64,000 nt of DNA from Clostridia bacterium (lineage in GTDB: Bacteria; Bacillota; Clostridia; UBA1381; UBA9506), in NCBI GenBank assembly GCA_017399695.1, contig JAFQBK010000003.1:1-64000 (forward strand). The letters are read 5' to 3'. The notes beneath the pieces were generated by a model that saw only the letters and a list, made by a program, of their open reading frames with translations, was not told where the DNA came from and searched no databases. The first letter of the stretch is position 1; every line of letters begins with the position of its first letter. A program made the position numbers and the translations under genes. This document shows positions 8,667 through 18,251 of the stretch, one piece after another.

Positions 8667-10078
8667 AAAAAGACAGATTTGTTCCAAAAGAAGAATTGCT
8701 TCGGCAGGAAGAAATTGCAAATGCGCTTTCTTCCTATTGGAAAGAGCAGGGGAAAACACCGCTTGCGATGGTAATCACTTACGGTTGCCAACAGAATGAA
8801 AATGATTCAGAGCGCATCCGCGGAATGCTTTCACAGATGGGCTATGGATTTACGGAAAACAAAGAAGAAGCAGACCTTATTTTATTTAATACCTGCGCTG
8901 TACGCGAGGGTGCGGAACAGCGTGTGTTAGGTAATGTCGGAGCATTAAAACATTTAAAAAAACGAAATCCAGAATTAATTGTCGGCATCTGCGGATGTAT
9001 GATGCAGCAACAGCAGGTGGCAGAGCAGATTAAGTCCAAATACCGCCATGTTTCTTTGGTATTCGGAACGCACGTCGTGCACCGCTTACCCGAACTTCTT
9101 TCAGAAACAGTGATGAAAAAACGCCGTGTTTTTTGTACAGATGACAGTGAGGGCGTCATCGCAGAAGACATCCCCATTCTTCGTGAGGCAGATTGTAAAG
9201 CTTGGGTGTCTGTGATGTACGGCTGTAATAATTTCTGTACCTATTGTATCGTGCCATATGTTCGGGGCAGAGAGCGCAGCAGAAAACCGGAAAAGATACT
9301 GGCAGAAATCAAAATACTTGCAGAGCGTGGTGTAAAGGAAATTACGCTTTTAGGGCAGAATGTAAACTCTTACGGAAAAGATGCTGATTTTGGAATGGAT
9401 TTTGCAGACCTCTTGCGCGAGGTGAACAAAATCGACGGAATCTTTCGCATCCGCTTTATGACCTCGCATCCAAAGGATATGTCCGATCGGCTGATTGATG
9501 CGATGGCGGAATGCGATAAAGTGATGCCGCAGCTTCATCTGCCGTTTCAGGCTGGAAGCACGCGCGTGCTTTCCGAAATGAACAGAAAATATACCAAAGA
9601 GCAGTATCTTGCGTTGGTAGAAAAGGTAAGAGCTAAACTCGGTGCCATTTCAATGACAAGTGATATTATCGTTGGTTTTCCCGGAGAGACGGAGGAAGAT
9701 TTTCAGGAAACTCTAGATGTTTTGGAAAAGGTGCGCTTTGACAGCGTATTTTCTTTCATTTATTCCAAACGGACAGGCACTCCTGCGGCTACCATGGACA
9801 ATCAGGTTCCCGAAGAGGTTCAGCACGAACGCTTTGAGAGACTCTTGGAGCTTCAAAATCGGATTTCCAGAGAAATCAACGAAGAATATTTTGAAAAAAC
9901 GGTGGAATTATTAGTGGAGGGAGCAAGCAAAACCGACAGCGGTGTGCTCTCAGGACGAACACCGGAGGGTAAGATTGTGAATTTTCCCGATGACGGAGAA
10001 ACCAAGACCGGGGATTTAATAACAGTTAAAATTACAAAGGTAAGCACATGGTCGCTTGCCGGAGAAAAAATAGGATAA
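8663..10078 (+). CDS. miaB: tRNA-2-methylthio-N6-dimethylallyladenosine synthase
   Basis: This 471-residue radical SAM methylthiotransferase modifies A37 of tRNAs that read UNN codons. Domain order is standard. The N-terminal UPF0004 domain has three cluster cysteines (TYGCQQNENDS, NTCAVREGA, GICGCMMQ). The radical SAM core has YGCNNFCTYCIVPYVRGRE, a CxxxCxxC motif. A C-terminal TRAM domain (about 400-470) completes it. It is followed by the ylbF-like gene and mutS, an order often seen in Clostridia. Confidence 0.96.
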   Translation: MKKDRFVPKEELLRQEEIANALSSYWKEQGKTPLAMVITYGCQQNENDSERIRGMLSQMGYGFTENKEEADLILFNTCAVREGAEQRVLGNVGALKHLKKRNPELIVGICGCMMQQQQVAEQIKSKYRHVSLVFGTHVVHRLPELLSETVMKKRRVFCTDDSEGVIAEDIPILREADCKAWVSVMYGCNNFCTYCIVPYVRGRERSRKPEKILAEIKILAERGVKEITLLGQNVNSYGKDADFGMDFADLLREVNKIDGIFRIRFMTSHPKDMSDRLIDAMAECDKVMPQLHLPFQAGSTRVLSEMNRKYTKEQYLALVEKVRAKLGAISMTSDIIVGFPGETEEDFQETLDVLEKVRFDSVFSFIYSKRTGTPAATMDNQVPEEVQHERFERLLELQNRISREINEEYFEKTVELLVEGASKTDSGVLSGRTPEGKIVNFPDDGETKTGDLITVKITKVSTWSLAGEKIG

Positions 10079-10091
10079 AAGGAGAACAGTT

Positions 10092-10478
10092 ATGAACGAG
10101 ATTTTAGAAAAAGCAAGAGAATTAGGTCAGCTTTTAGCTGACTCAAATGAGCTGAAGCATTTTAAAGCGTTAGAAATCGTATTTGCAGGTGACGATAATG
10201 CGCAGGAGGTATTAAACCGTTATCAGACGCGCCGCGATGAAATTACGAAAAAAATGCACGAAAGCGATATGACTCCCGAGGCTCTGCGCGGTTTTCAGGA
10301 GGAACTTCGTGCTTGCATGGCAGAACTGACAGAGAATAAAGTAGTAAATGACTATTTAGAAGCTAAATCAAAATTCAATCAGCTGATTACGCAGGTCAAT
10401 AATATCATTTCCTATTGTGTTGAGGGTGAGCAGGAAGGCTGCAGCGGTAGCTGCTCCAGTTGTTCCGGTTGCCACTAA
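10092..10478 (+). CDS. YlbF/YmcA family protein with cysteine-rich tail
   Basis: This 128-residue helical protein is of the YlbF family, with AGGAGAACAG before ATG. In Bacillus the family member YlbF (RicF) works with YmcA and YaaT in RNA processing and sporulation control, and the complex carries iron-sulfur clusters. The C-terminal tail here is EGCSGSCSSCSGCH, four closely spaced cysteines plus a preceding Cys in YCVEGEQ, a plausible metal or cluster ligand set. It lies 13 bases after miaB, an iron-sulfur enzyme, and 50 bases before mutS. YmcA and YaaT partners are not in the window. Confidence 0.85.
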   Translation: MNEILEKARELGQLLADSNELKHFKALEIVFAGDDNAQEVLNRYQTRRDEITKKMHESDMTPEALRGFQEELRACMAELTENKVVNDYLEAKSKFNQLITQVNNIISYCVEGEQEGCSGSCSSCSGCH

Positions 10479-10528
10479 TTGTAAGCGGATAGAATGAATC
10501 AACACAGAAAGGGAAGGGGAGGATTGGT

Positions 10529-13120
10529 TTGACACCGATGATGGAGCAGTATCTGGAAGTGAAGAAAAGCTATCCGGATACCATACTTTTCTTTCGTATG
10601 GGTGACTTTTTCGAAATGTTTTTAGACGATGCGGTAACGGCGTCAAGAGAACTTGGTCTCACGCTTACCAGTCGGAATAAAAGCGAAAAAGGAAACAATC
10701 CGCCGATGTGTGGTGTGCCGCACCACGCAGCAGACGGCTATATTGCAAAGCTTGTTGCCAAAGGCTATAAGGTTGCGGTTTGCGAGCAGGTAGAAGATCC
10801 CAAGCAGGCAAAAGGAATCGTAAAGCGCGAGGTTGTTAGAATTGTTACCCCCGGTACAGTGACGGATGATGTCCTTTTGGATGAAAAAAAGAATAATTTT
10901 TTGTGCAGTATCGCTTTGGTGGATGAACGCTTCGGAGTGTCATTTTCTGATATCACCACGGGTGAAATGTTTGCTACCGAACTGCTGACGCGCGCGCAAC
11001 TAATCAATGAACTGGCAAGGTACAATCCGTCGGAAATCTTGCTCACGCAAAAAGCAGCGCAGGAGCCGGGCCTTTTTGACGAGCTTGCCGCACGTTTTGA
11101 ATCATTGGTGGAGCGCGCAGAAATCGAGCCGGATTTTGACCATTGTAAGGAAATTATCTGTCTTCAGTTCGGCGTCGAAAACTTACGCGATTTGGGAATG
11201 CCCGAAGAGGGGCATATCCTCCTTTCCGTCGGTGTTTTGCTGACCTATCTGGAACAGACACAGAAAATCGCACTTGGACATATAAAATCGCTTCAGTATT
11301 ACACAAGCGGCGATTATATGGATATTGATATTTTTACGCGCAGAAATCTCGAACTGACAGAGACGATGCGTACCAAGAGCAAAAAAGGCTCTCTTTTGTG
11401 GGTTTTAGACCATACAGAAACCTCAATGGGTGGCCGCCTGCTTCGAAGCTTTGTGGAAAAACCGCTGGTGAATTGCGCGATGATACAAAAGCGCCTGTAT
11501 GCGGTGGACGAACTGGTCAAAAAACAAACGCTGCGCGAGGATTTATTAGAGTCCTTTAAACATATTAATGATTTAGAACGACTCATCGGACGCGTGGTAT
11601 GTAAAAGTGCAAATGCGCGGGATTTACTTTCACTTTCCCAGTCGCTTACCCAGCTCCCGGAGCTGGAACTTTTGCTTTACCAGCTCGAATCTCCGCTAAT
11701 GCAGGAGCAGTGCAGACAAATGGATAGTTTGGGCGATATTGCCGAGCTGTTAGAAGCCTCCATCGCTCCTGATGCGCCCTTAACCATCAAAGAGGGCGGC
11801 ATTATTAAAAAAGGCTATGATGCGGAAGTGGATGAGTACCGTGACCTTTTGGAAAACGGTCAGGGAGCACTTGCACGCATTGAAGCGCAGGAAAAGGAAA
11901 AGACGGGCATTAAGACCTTACGCGTTGGCTTTAACCGTGTCTTCGGCTATTATATCGAGGTGTCAAAATCCTATAAGGACCAGGTGCCGGAGCACTATGT
12001 CAGAAAACAAACACTCGCCAATGGTGAGCGCTATATCACGGAGGAATTAAAGGAACTGGAAAGCAAGGTGCTGACCGCAGAAGACCGCGTCAAAGCCCGG
12101 GAATATGAGCTTTTCTGTGCCATTCGTGAAAAGGTAGCGGAAAATGTAGACCGCGTGCAAAAAGTAGCATACATCATCGCATTAGCCGATGTGATGTGTT
12201 CCTTTGCAAGCGTTGCCGCAAAAAACAACTATTGTATGCCCTATGTGGATATGTCGGATAAGATCGAGATTGAAAACGGCCGTCATCCCGTCGTGGAGCG
12301 CGTGCTAAAGGACGAGCTTTTTGTTCCGAATGATACGAAACTGAACGCAGGCGATGACCGGATGCTGATCATTACCGGCCCAAATATGGCGGGTAAATCG
12401 ACCTATATGCGTCAGGTTGCCGTGATTACGCTGATGGCGCAAATCGGAAGCTTTGTACCGGCATCTTCTTGTACAATCGGTATTTGTGATAAAATCTTTA
12501 CCCGTGTGGGTGCCTCGGATGACTTGACGGCAGGGCAGAGTACCTTTATGGTCGAAATGGTTGAGGTATCCAATATCTTAAAAAATGCCACCGCCAAAAG
12601 CCTTTTGATTTTAGATGAAATCGGCAGAGGCACCAGTACCTATGACGGACTTTCTATTGCCTGGGCGGTGACGGAGCATATTGCAGATAAAAAGAAACTG
12701 GGTGCGCGTACCTTGTTTGCAACGCATTATCACGAAATGACCGAGCTTGAGGGAACGCTTGACGGCGTTAAAAATTATAATATCGCCTGCAAAAAGCGGG
12801 GAGACGATATTACATTTCTGCGCCGTATCGTGCGCGGCGGTGCAGACGACAGTTACGGCATTGAGGTTGCAGCCTTAGCCGGTATTCCACAGAAAGTAAT
12901 TTCGCGCGCAAAAGAAATCCTGGGTACTATTGAGAAAAAAGAAGGTAAGGCGCATACCGAAAAACCCGCGGCTTTCGTTAGCGATTCGGGGCAGATTGGC
13001 TTTGGTAATATGCGTGCCGATGAAATTATGCAGACGATACTTGATATGGACCTAGCAACCGTTTCGCCGATTGAAGCCTTAAATAAGCTCTATGAGCTTC
13101 AGAAAATAGCAAAAAGCTGA
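10529..13120 (+). CDS. mutS: DNA mismatch repair ATPase MutS
   Basis: This 863-residue protein has the full MutS domain order. The N-terminal mismatch-binding domain has the Phe-X-Glu region LFFRMGDFFEMF, followed by connector, lever/clamp and the C-terminal ABC ATPase. The ATPase shows the P-loop GPNMAGKSTYMRQ, Walker B LLILDEIGRGTSTYDG and ATHYHEM. The start is TTG 10529 after GGGAGG; the protein then begins TPMMEQY, as the family does. No mutL is visible downstream in the window. Confidence 0.96.
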   Translation: MTPMMEQYLEVKKSYPDTILFFRMGDFFEMFLDDAVTASRELGLTLTSRNKSEKGNNPPMCGVPHHAADGYIAKLVAKGYKVAVCEQVEDPKQAKGIVKREVVRIVTPGTVTDDVLLDEKKNNFLCSIALVDERFGVSFSDITTGEMFATELLTRAQLINELARYNPSEILLTQKAAQEPGLFDELAARFESLVERAEIEPDFDHCKEIICLQFGVENLRDLGMPEEGHILLSVGVLLTYLEQTQKIALGHIKSLQYYTSGDYMDIDIFTRRNLELTETMRTKSKKGSLLWVLDHTETSMGGRLLRSFVEKPLVNCAMIQKRLYAVDELVKKQTLREDLLESFKHINDLERLIGRVVCKSANARDLLSLSQSLTQLPELELLLYQLESPLMQEQCRQMDSLGDIAELLEASIAPDAPLTIKEGGIIKKGYDAEVDEYRDLLENGQGALARIEAQEKEKTGIKTLRVGFNRVFGYYIEVSKSYKDQVPEHYVRKQTLANGERYITEELKELESKVLTAEDRVKAREYELFCAIREKVAENVDRVQKVAYIIALADVMCSFASVAAKNNYCMPYVDMSDKIEIENGRHPVVERVLKDELFVPNDTKLNAGDDRMLIITGPNMAGKSTYMRQVAVITLMAQIGSFVPASSCTIGICDKIFTRVGASDDLTAGQSTFMVEMVEVSNILKNATAKSLLILDEIGRGTSTYDGLSIAWAVTEHIADKKKLGARTLFATHYHEMTELEGTLDGVKNYNIACKKRGDDITFLRRIVRGGADDSYGIEVAALAGIPQKVISRAKEILGTIEKKEGKAHTEKPAAFVSDSGQIGFGNMRADEIMQTILDMDLATVSPIEALNKLYELQKIAKS

Positions 13121-13194
13121 TAAAAAGATGTTCTATTAAAGAGTAGCCATACATACAATATACCGTAACCACAAACGAAGGGAGAATTTACGGT

Positions 13195-13821
13195 ATGTTG
13201 AATTGCGCAGACGATAACGAGGCGCGTATTGTAGGTGTTGTAAGAAGCACCCTTACATATAGTCACGAGGTACATGGAGAAGAATTTTATCAGTTTTTAA
13301 TTGGAGCGCAGAGACTCAGCGAAAACGAAGATACCATTGTTGTTACGGTGTCGGGCAAAATGCTTTCGGGCATACAGTTTGAGCTGGGATTGCCGATAGA
13401 GGTTGTGGGGCAGTTCCGTTCCTATAATAACTACACCGAGGGCGGCATCAAGCTGGTGCTGACTTTGTTTGCGAAAGAACTGTATCTTACAGATTCGGAT
13501 TGTGAGCCCATGAACGAGGTTTACTTAAATGGGTTTATCTGTAAAGAGGTGACCTATCGGGTCACGCCGTTTGGAAGAGAAATTGCAGATGTTTTGCTGG
13601 CGGTGAACCGTGCCTATAATAAGTCAGATTATATTCCCTGTATTGTATGGGGACGTAATGCCCGTTTTGCAAAAAATCTTGCTGTGGGGCAAAATATCCG
13701 TGTTTGGGGACGAATGCAGTCGAGAGAGTATCAAAAGAAACTTTCCGAAACGGAAACTGTGACGAAAACGGCCTACGAAGTGTCGGTCAGCAGGATTGAT
13801 GTTGTAGAAAAAGAAGAATAA
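13195..13821 (+). CDS. SSB-like single-stranded DNA-binding protein with two OB folds
   Basis: This is a 208-residue protein. The second half (about 105-200) matches the SSB/PriB OB-fold pattern: NEVYLNGFICKEVTYR, FGREIADVLLAVNRAY, DYIPCIVWGRNARFAKNL and GQNIRVWGRMQSREYQK. The first half (about 10-95) looks like a degenerate second OB fold. Unlike the main SSB it has no acidic C-terminal tip beyond VEKEE. It is probably an accessory single-stranded DNA-binding protein. ATG 13195 follows GGGAG, and a terminator comes after the gene. Confidence 0.8.
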   Translation: MLNCADDNEARIVGVVRSTLTYSHEVHGEEFYQFLIGAQRLSENEDTIVVTVSGKMLSGIQFELGLPIEVVGQFRSYNNYTEGGIKLVLTLFAKELYLTDSDCEPMNEVYLNGFICKEVTYRVTPFGREIADVLLAVNRAYNKSDYIPCIVWGRNARFAKNLAVGQNIRVWGRMQSREYQKKLSETETVTKTAYEVSVSRIDVVEKEE

Positions 13822-13914
13822 AGGGACGATAGTAAAATGCGCACACCACACAAGGCAGAAACACACTTAACAAGGATTTTGTGTGCTAAAATGGTTAATA
13901 TAATGTAAAACTTA

Positions 13915-13952
13915 AGGAAGGAATTCGCCATTTGACGAATTCCTTCTATTTT
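13915..13952 (+). terminator. terminator after the SSB-like gene
   Basis: AAGGAATTCG and CGAATTCCTT form a ten-base-pair stem, followed by CTATTTT. Confidence 0.7.
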
Positions 13953-13984
13953 ATGCCTTGTGTTTTGAACAAACTTCACCTCTC

Positions 13985-14023
13985 GGCGTACCCGCGTACG
14001 CCTTCGGGTAACCCCTGTGGGTT
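13985..14023. repeat. tandem short palindromes between two terminators
   Basis: GGCGTAC-CCGC-GTACGCC (13985-14002) is followed at once by a second small palindrome, AACCC-CTG-TGGGTT. No reading frame is credible in 13960-14055. Function is unknown; it may be a small repeat element. Confidence 0.4.
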
Positions 14024-14058
14024 CAGTTTGTCCAATCTGCGCTATTTTCCGTCCGTCC

Positions 14059-14102
14059 AAAAAAGGAGTCATAGCAAAATGATTTCATTTTACTATGACT
14101 CC
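14059..14102 (-). terminator. terminator of the IMP dehydrogenase gene
   Basis: On the minus strand GGAGTCATAG and CTATGACTCC enclose a partly self-complementary loop and are followed by TTTTTT. It lies 19 bases past the guaB stop. Confidence 0.8.
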
Positions 14103-14120
14103 TTTGCGTGCTCTTATCTA

Positions 14121-15623
14121 TTATTTAATCGTCTGATTATCCTTTAATACAACGTCGTGCGAGCCACCCTCAACAATACTGGTGGAGGAGACAACGGTAA
14201 TCTTTGCATTCTTCTGCAAATCAGGAATGTTTAAGACACCGCAGTTACACATCGTAGAGCGTACCTTGTTTAAGGAAAGTGTTACATTGTCCTTTAAGCT
14301 TCCTGCATAAGCAACATAAGAATCAACGCCCTCTTCAAAGGAAAGTTTCTTATCGCCGCCCATGTCATAACGCTGCCAGTTGCGCGCACGGTTGGAGCCT
14401 TCGCCCCAATATTCTTTCATATAGCTGCCGCCAATGTTAACCTTATTGGTCGGGCTTTCATCAAAGCGAGCGAAGTATCTGCCCAGCATCAAGAAGTCTG
14501 CGCCCATCGCAAGAGCGAGGGTCATATGATAGTCGTGAACAATACCGCCGTCGGAGCATACCGGAATATAAATACCGGTTTCTTTATAGTATTCATCACG
14601 GGCAGCTGCAACCTCAATGAGAGCTGTTGCCTGACCGCGACCGATACCTTTCTGCTCACGGGTGATACAGATAGAGCCGCCGCCGATACCGACTTTAACA
14701 AAGTCCGCACCTGCTTTTGCTAAGAACAAAAATCCCTCTCTGTCAACGACATTACCTGCGCCGACTTTTACGGAATCACCGTATTTTTTACGAATGAACT
14801 CAATCGTGATTTTCTGCCATTCGGTAAAGCCCTCAGAAGAGTCGATACAGAGAACATCTGCACCTGCCTCAACGAGTGCGGGAACACGCTGCTCGAAATC
14901 GCGTGTGTTGATACCTGCACCAACGACAAAACGCTTATTTGCGTCTAACAGTTCATTGGTGTTTTCCTTATGGCTTGCATAGTCTTTGCGGAATACCATA
15001 TATTTTAAGTTTCCGTTTTTATCAATGAGCGGAAGAGCGTTTAATTTGTGCTCCCAGATGATGTCATTTGCTACCTTTAAGGTAGTGGATTCATCAGCAC
15101 AAATCAGCTCAGAAAACGGCGTCATAAATTCCGAAACCTTAGTTGAGAGGTCCATTCTGCTGATGCGGTAGTCACGGCTGGTGACAATACCCAACAGTTT
15201 TCCGTGTGCGGTGCCGTCATCGGTAACTGCGACGGTAGAATGACCGGTTTTTTCTTTTAATGCAATAATATCAGCAAGAGTACAATCCGGCTTGATGTTG
15301 GAATCGCTGACAACAAAACCTGCCTTGTAATTCTTTACGCGGGCAACCATAGCAGCCTCATCTTCGATGCTCTGGGAACCGTAGATAAAGGATACGCCGC
15401 CCTCTTTTGCAAGAGCAACAGCCATCTTATCGTCGGAAACCGACTGCATAATCGCGGAAACCAACGGAATATTCATTACAATTTCAGATTCTTCGCCCTT
15501 TTTGAATTTTACCAGTGGGGTTTTTAAAGAAACATTCGTCGGTACACAGTCAGTAGACGAATAGCCCGGCACTAATAAATATTCACCAAAAGTGCGTGAA
15601 GGTTCGGAAAAATAGTACGCCAT
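14121..15623 (-). CDS. guaB: IMP dehydrogenase, Tritrichomonas-like type
   Basis: This 500-residue enzyme oxidises IMP to XMP, the committed step of guanine nucleotide synthesis. It has a TIM barrel with an inserted CBS pair (about 105-220). The catalytic loop [20 protein letters not shown] contains Cys319. The flap has the Arg418-Tyr419 pair in NWQRYD, and Asp261 lies in CIDSSEG. These three positions equal those of the Tritrichomonas foetus enzyme, with no offset. The usual bacterial loop reads GPGSICTTR and is clearly different. Transcribed alone from its own promoter. Confidence 0.95.
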   Translation of the reverse strand: MAYYFSEPSRTFGEYLLVPGYSSTDCVPTNVSLKTPLVKFKKGEESEIVMNIPLVSAIMQSVSDDKMAVALAKEGGVSFIYGSQSIEDEAAMVARVKNYKAGFVVSDSNIKPDCTLADIIALKEKTGHSTVAVTDDGTAHGKLLGIVTSRDYRISRMDLSTKVSEFMTPFSELICADESTTLKVANDIIWEHKLNALPLIDKNGNLKYMVFRKDYASHKENTNELLDANKRFVVGAGINTRDFEQRVPALVEAGADVLCIDSSEGFTEWQKITIEFIRKKYGDSVKVGAGNVVDREGFLFLAKAGADFVKVGIGGGSICITREQKGIGRGQATALIEVAAARDEYYKETGIYIPVCSDGGIVHDYHMTLALAMGADFLMLGRYFARFDESPTNKVNIGGSYMKEYWGEGSNRARNWQRYDMGGDKKLSFEEGVDSYVAYAGSLKDNVTLSLNKVRSTMCNCGVLNIPDLQKNAKITVVSSTSIVEGGSHDVVLKDNQTIK

Positions 15624-15669
15624 AATTATACTCCTTTTATCGTTAATAGTTAGTTGTTATTAATTAAAT

Positions 15670-15698
15670 ATAATATCATAATTGTCGTATGCTGTCAA
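15670..15698 (-). promoter_or_regulatory. promoter of guaB
   Basis: TTGACA (15698-15693), a 17-base spacer and TATTAT (15675-15670) on the minus strand, with TGA just before the -10 box. It lies directly after the stop of the thioesterase gene. Confidence 0.8.
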
Positions 15699-15712
15699 GG
15701 ATTTTGGGCGTA

Positions 15713-16126
15713 TTACTGCATCTTTTGAACATATTCCCAGATGTCCGGCCGGAATTTTTTTAGGTTGACCGGACGGAAATTAGTATCAGTAAAAGCAAGC
15801 AGTGTTTCTCCCTTGGCAAGTAAGGCGTTATCCATTTTTCTGACAACATCATATCCAAACCGAACCTTGACGGGAGAAAGCTCGGTAATATATGTTTTGA
15901 TGGTTAAAACATCCTCATAGCGCGCAGGAAGAATGTAGCGGCAATGCGTTTCTACCAAAGGAAGCATCACGCCCATTTTTTCCATGTCGCCATAGCGCAT
16001 TCCTCCGGAAGCGAAAAACTCTGTCCGACCGACTTCAAACCAGGGGTAATAGCGGGAGTGATGAACGATGCCCATCTGGTCGGTTTCGGCATAGCGTACC
16101 GTAAGCTCAGTTTCGTGTATCTTCAT
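15713..16126 (-). CDS. YbgC/FadM-type acyl-CoA thioesterase
   Basis: This 137-residue hot-dog-fold protein carries the 4-hydroxybenzoyl-CoA thioesterase signature RYAETDQMGIVHHSRYYPWFE, in which the Asp is catalytic. It hydrolyses an acyl-CoA or acyl-ACP thioester; the substrate is unknown. Its start lies 20 bases inside the end of xseA, in another frame, with GGAGCGCAAT before the ATG, so it is translationally coupled to xseA. Confidence 0.88.
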   Translation of the reverse strand: MKIHETELTVRYAETDQMGIVHHSRYYPWFEVGRTEFFASGGMRYGDMEKMGVMLPLVETHCRYILPARYEDVLTIKTYITELSPVKVRFGYDVVRKMDNALLAKGETLLAFTDTNFRPVNLKKFRPDIWEYVQKMQ

Positions 16127-17330
16127 ATTGCGCTCCTTTCACTAAACAATCGAGAGTTCCGTCAGAAAGGCGGACCAAAATCGCATCTCCGTCCGTCACC
16201 TGATGGACAGAGGAAAGGTTTGTTCCGTCTTCTGTGCTTGCATAGGCATAGCCGCGCGTCAAAACTTTTAATGGGCTTAAAGAGTCGAGCTTTGCTATCG
16301 AAACAGAAAGTTCTTCGGCTTTTTGCCCTAATGTTTTTTGGATTCGTTGTTCCAATCGTTGGTCTGTCAGAGCAAGCTTCATCCGAAAGTCATCCAGCCT
16401 TGATGGGAAAGACGAAAGTGCGGAAGAAGAGGAGAGCCTTTCTGCCTTTTGGCGTTTGCGCTCAATAGAGCGCATGACAGCCGAACTTAAAAGCGACTGC
16501 ATCGCACCCAGTTTTTCTGATAGTTCATAAACAGACGGAACGGCAATCTCTGCGGCGGCAGACGGGGTAGGTGCCCGTCGGTCAGCAACAAAATCGCAGA
16601 TAGTAAAGTCAGTTTCGTGCCCGACAGCTGAAATAATTGGAATTTCAGAAGCAAAGACCGCACGGGCAACGATTTCTTCATTGAATGCCCACAAATCTTC
16701 GATAGAGCCTCCGCCACGTCCGACGATTAAAACATCGGCAAGCTTATTCTCATTAAAGAAGCGAATGGCTTCGGCAATTTCTGTGGCTGCCCCCTCACCC
16801 TGTACTAAAACGGGACGCAGGCGTACCAGGGCTTTTGGAAAACGCCTGCCCAATACATGAATAATATCCCGAACTGCCGCGCCGGTTGCAGCAGTTACCA
16901 CACCCACTACCTGTGGATATTTTGGCAGGGGCTTTTTATATCTTTCATCAAATAAACCTTCCTCGGAAAGCTTTGTCTTTAACTGTTCAAATGCCAAATG
17001 GAGCGCACCGACGCCATCCGGTTGCATCTCTTCGATATATAACTGATACTGACCACCGCTTTCGTAAACCGAAACTCTGCCGCGTGCCAGTATTTTCATT
17101 CCGTCTTCCGGCGTAAAGCGAAGTCCCATAGCGGCACCTCGGAACATTACTGCGCGAAGAACGGAGTTTTCGTCCTTGAGTGTCAGATAAATGTGTCCGC
17201 TGGAATGAATTTTACAGTTAGAGATTTCGCCCTTGACCCATATATTTTTCAGGTAAGAGTTATTTTCAATGACGCGCTTGATATAATTGTTCAGTTGGCT
17301 GACCGATACGGTCAAAATTTCCTGACTCAT
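16107..17330 (-). CDS. xseA: exodeoxyribonuclease VII large subunit
   Basis: This 407-residue protein has an N-terminal OB fold (about 1-100; NSYLKNIWVKGEISNCK), a catalytic domain (about 120-320; PTPSAAAEIAVP, VGHETDFTICDFVADRRAP) and a coiled-coil C-terminal end. It degrades single-stranded DNA together with XseB. The start is ATG 17330, eight bases after AAAGGAG and overlapping the stop of the preceding gene as ATGA. The xseB gene that normally follows is absent here. Confidence 0.94.
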   Translation of the reverse strand: MSQEILTVSVSQLNNYIKRVIENNSYLKNIWVKGEISNCKIHSSGHIYLTLKDENSVLRAVMFRGAAMGLRFTPEDGMKILARGRVSVYESGGQYQLYIEEMQPDGVGALHLAFEQLKTKLSEEGLFDERYKKPLPKYPQVVGVVTAATGAAVRDIIHVLGRRFPKALVRLRPVLVQGEGAATEIAEAIRFFNENKLADVLIVGRGGGSIEDLWAFNEEIVARAVFASEIPIISAVGHETDFTICDFVADRRAPTPSAAAEIAVPSVYELSEKLGAMQSLLSSAVMRSIERKRQKAERLSSSSALSSFPSRLDDFRMKLALTDQRLEQRIQKTLGQKAEELSVSIAKLDSLSPLKVLTRGYAYASTEDGTNLSSVHQVTDGDAILVRLSDGTLDCLVKGAQYEDTRN

Positions 17331-18250
17331 ATCGCACACTCCTTTGCAAGATAAGCGATACCAACGGCGTTGTCGGTCGCATACTGCGGTTTTGAAAATA
17401 CGAGGGAATTACCAAATTCCGAACCGAGACGCTCACGGATTAAGGTGTTGGATGCCACACCGCCGACGAGCAAGAGAGGCTTTTCGCCGTGAAGTTTAAA
17501 TGCAGCGTGAAACGTACGCGCTAAACTGTCAGATATCGCTATCAGCACGCTTTTCGCAATGATTCGCGCATCGGTGCCTTGCTGGATTGCGCGCATTACC
17601 TGCGCTTCCACACCGGAAAAACTGAGATTCGTTTCTTTGGTGCTCAGCTTAAACGGGATAAAGTCTTCGGCTTCATTTGCCATACGGTCAAGCTCTTTTC
17701 CGCAAGGAAACCCTAAACCTAGTTTTACGCCTGTGCGGTCGACCAACTGTCCGGCGCTCACATCCTGCGTCGCACCGATAATATCAGAAGAAAATCGTGC
17801 ACCCTCGCGGCGCACATTTAAAATTTCAGTAGTGCCTCCCGACAGATGTACGGCGTAAAATTTCTCCGGTAAATCTTGCGCAAGACCGACTTCGCCGGCA
17901 CGCAAATGCCCTTCCTGATGAGAGAAAGAGAAGAGGGGGATATTGTGCGTTGCGCTGACGGCGGTTGCGCAATTTACTCCTGCCAAAAATACGGGCATAT
18001 AAGACCCTTCCGTTCTTCTCGGGGAAACGCTGACGCCAACGGCGGCGAGATTTTCTTCGCAAGAAATGCGTTCAAACAGTATAGGTAAGTTTTTTATATG
18101 CAAAAACAGCGCGTCACTCTGTCTGAGTCCGCGCTTTCCTTGCTCTACATCGAGCACAATTCGTTCATCAAACACAATTTCCCCGTTGCTATCTACAACT
18201 GCGACGGAAGTCGTGTAATTGCTGGTGTCGATTCCAAGATAGTATGCCAT
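17327..18250 (-). CDS. TsaD/Kae1/Qri7-family paralog (ASKHA fold)
   Basis: This 307-residue protein has the TsaD pattern: N-terminal YYLGIDTSNYTTSVAV, metal-binding histidines in FSHQEGHLRAG (His111 and His115) and the C-terminal nucleotide loop LLVGGVASNTLIRERL. True TsaD (about 340 residues) makes t6A in tRNA with TsaB and TsaE. This copy is shorter and lies between nusB and xseA, where Clostridia often carry a second TsaD-like protein. I take it to be the paralog. The start is ATG 18250, one base after the nusB stop; longer in-frame starts run inside nusB. Confidence 0.85.
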   Translation of the reverse strand: MAYYLGIDTSNYTTSVAVVDSNGEIVFDERIVLDVEQGKRGLRQSDALFLHIKNLPILFERISCEENLAAVGVSVSPRRTEGSYMPVFLAGVNCATAVSATHNIPLFSFSHQEGHLRAGEVGLAQDLPEKFYAVHLSGGTTEILNVRREGARFSSDIIGATQDVSAGQLVDRTGVKLGLGFPCGKELDRMANEAEDFIPFKLSTKETNLSFSGVEAQVMRAIQQGTDARIIAKSVLIAISDSLARTFHAAFKLHGEKPLLLVGGVASNTLIRERLGSEFGNSLVFSKPQYATDNAVGIAYLAKECAI

Positions 18251-18251
18251 A

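Noticed and set aside
15624-15670. Purine riboswitch or long leader before guaB
   Set aside because: The promoter lies about 45-75 bases from the start codon, leaving no room for an aptamer.
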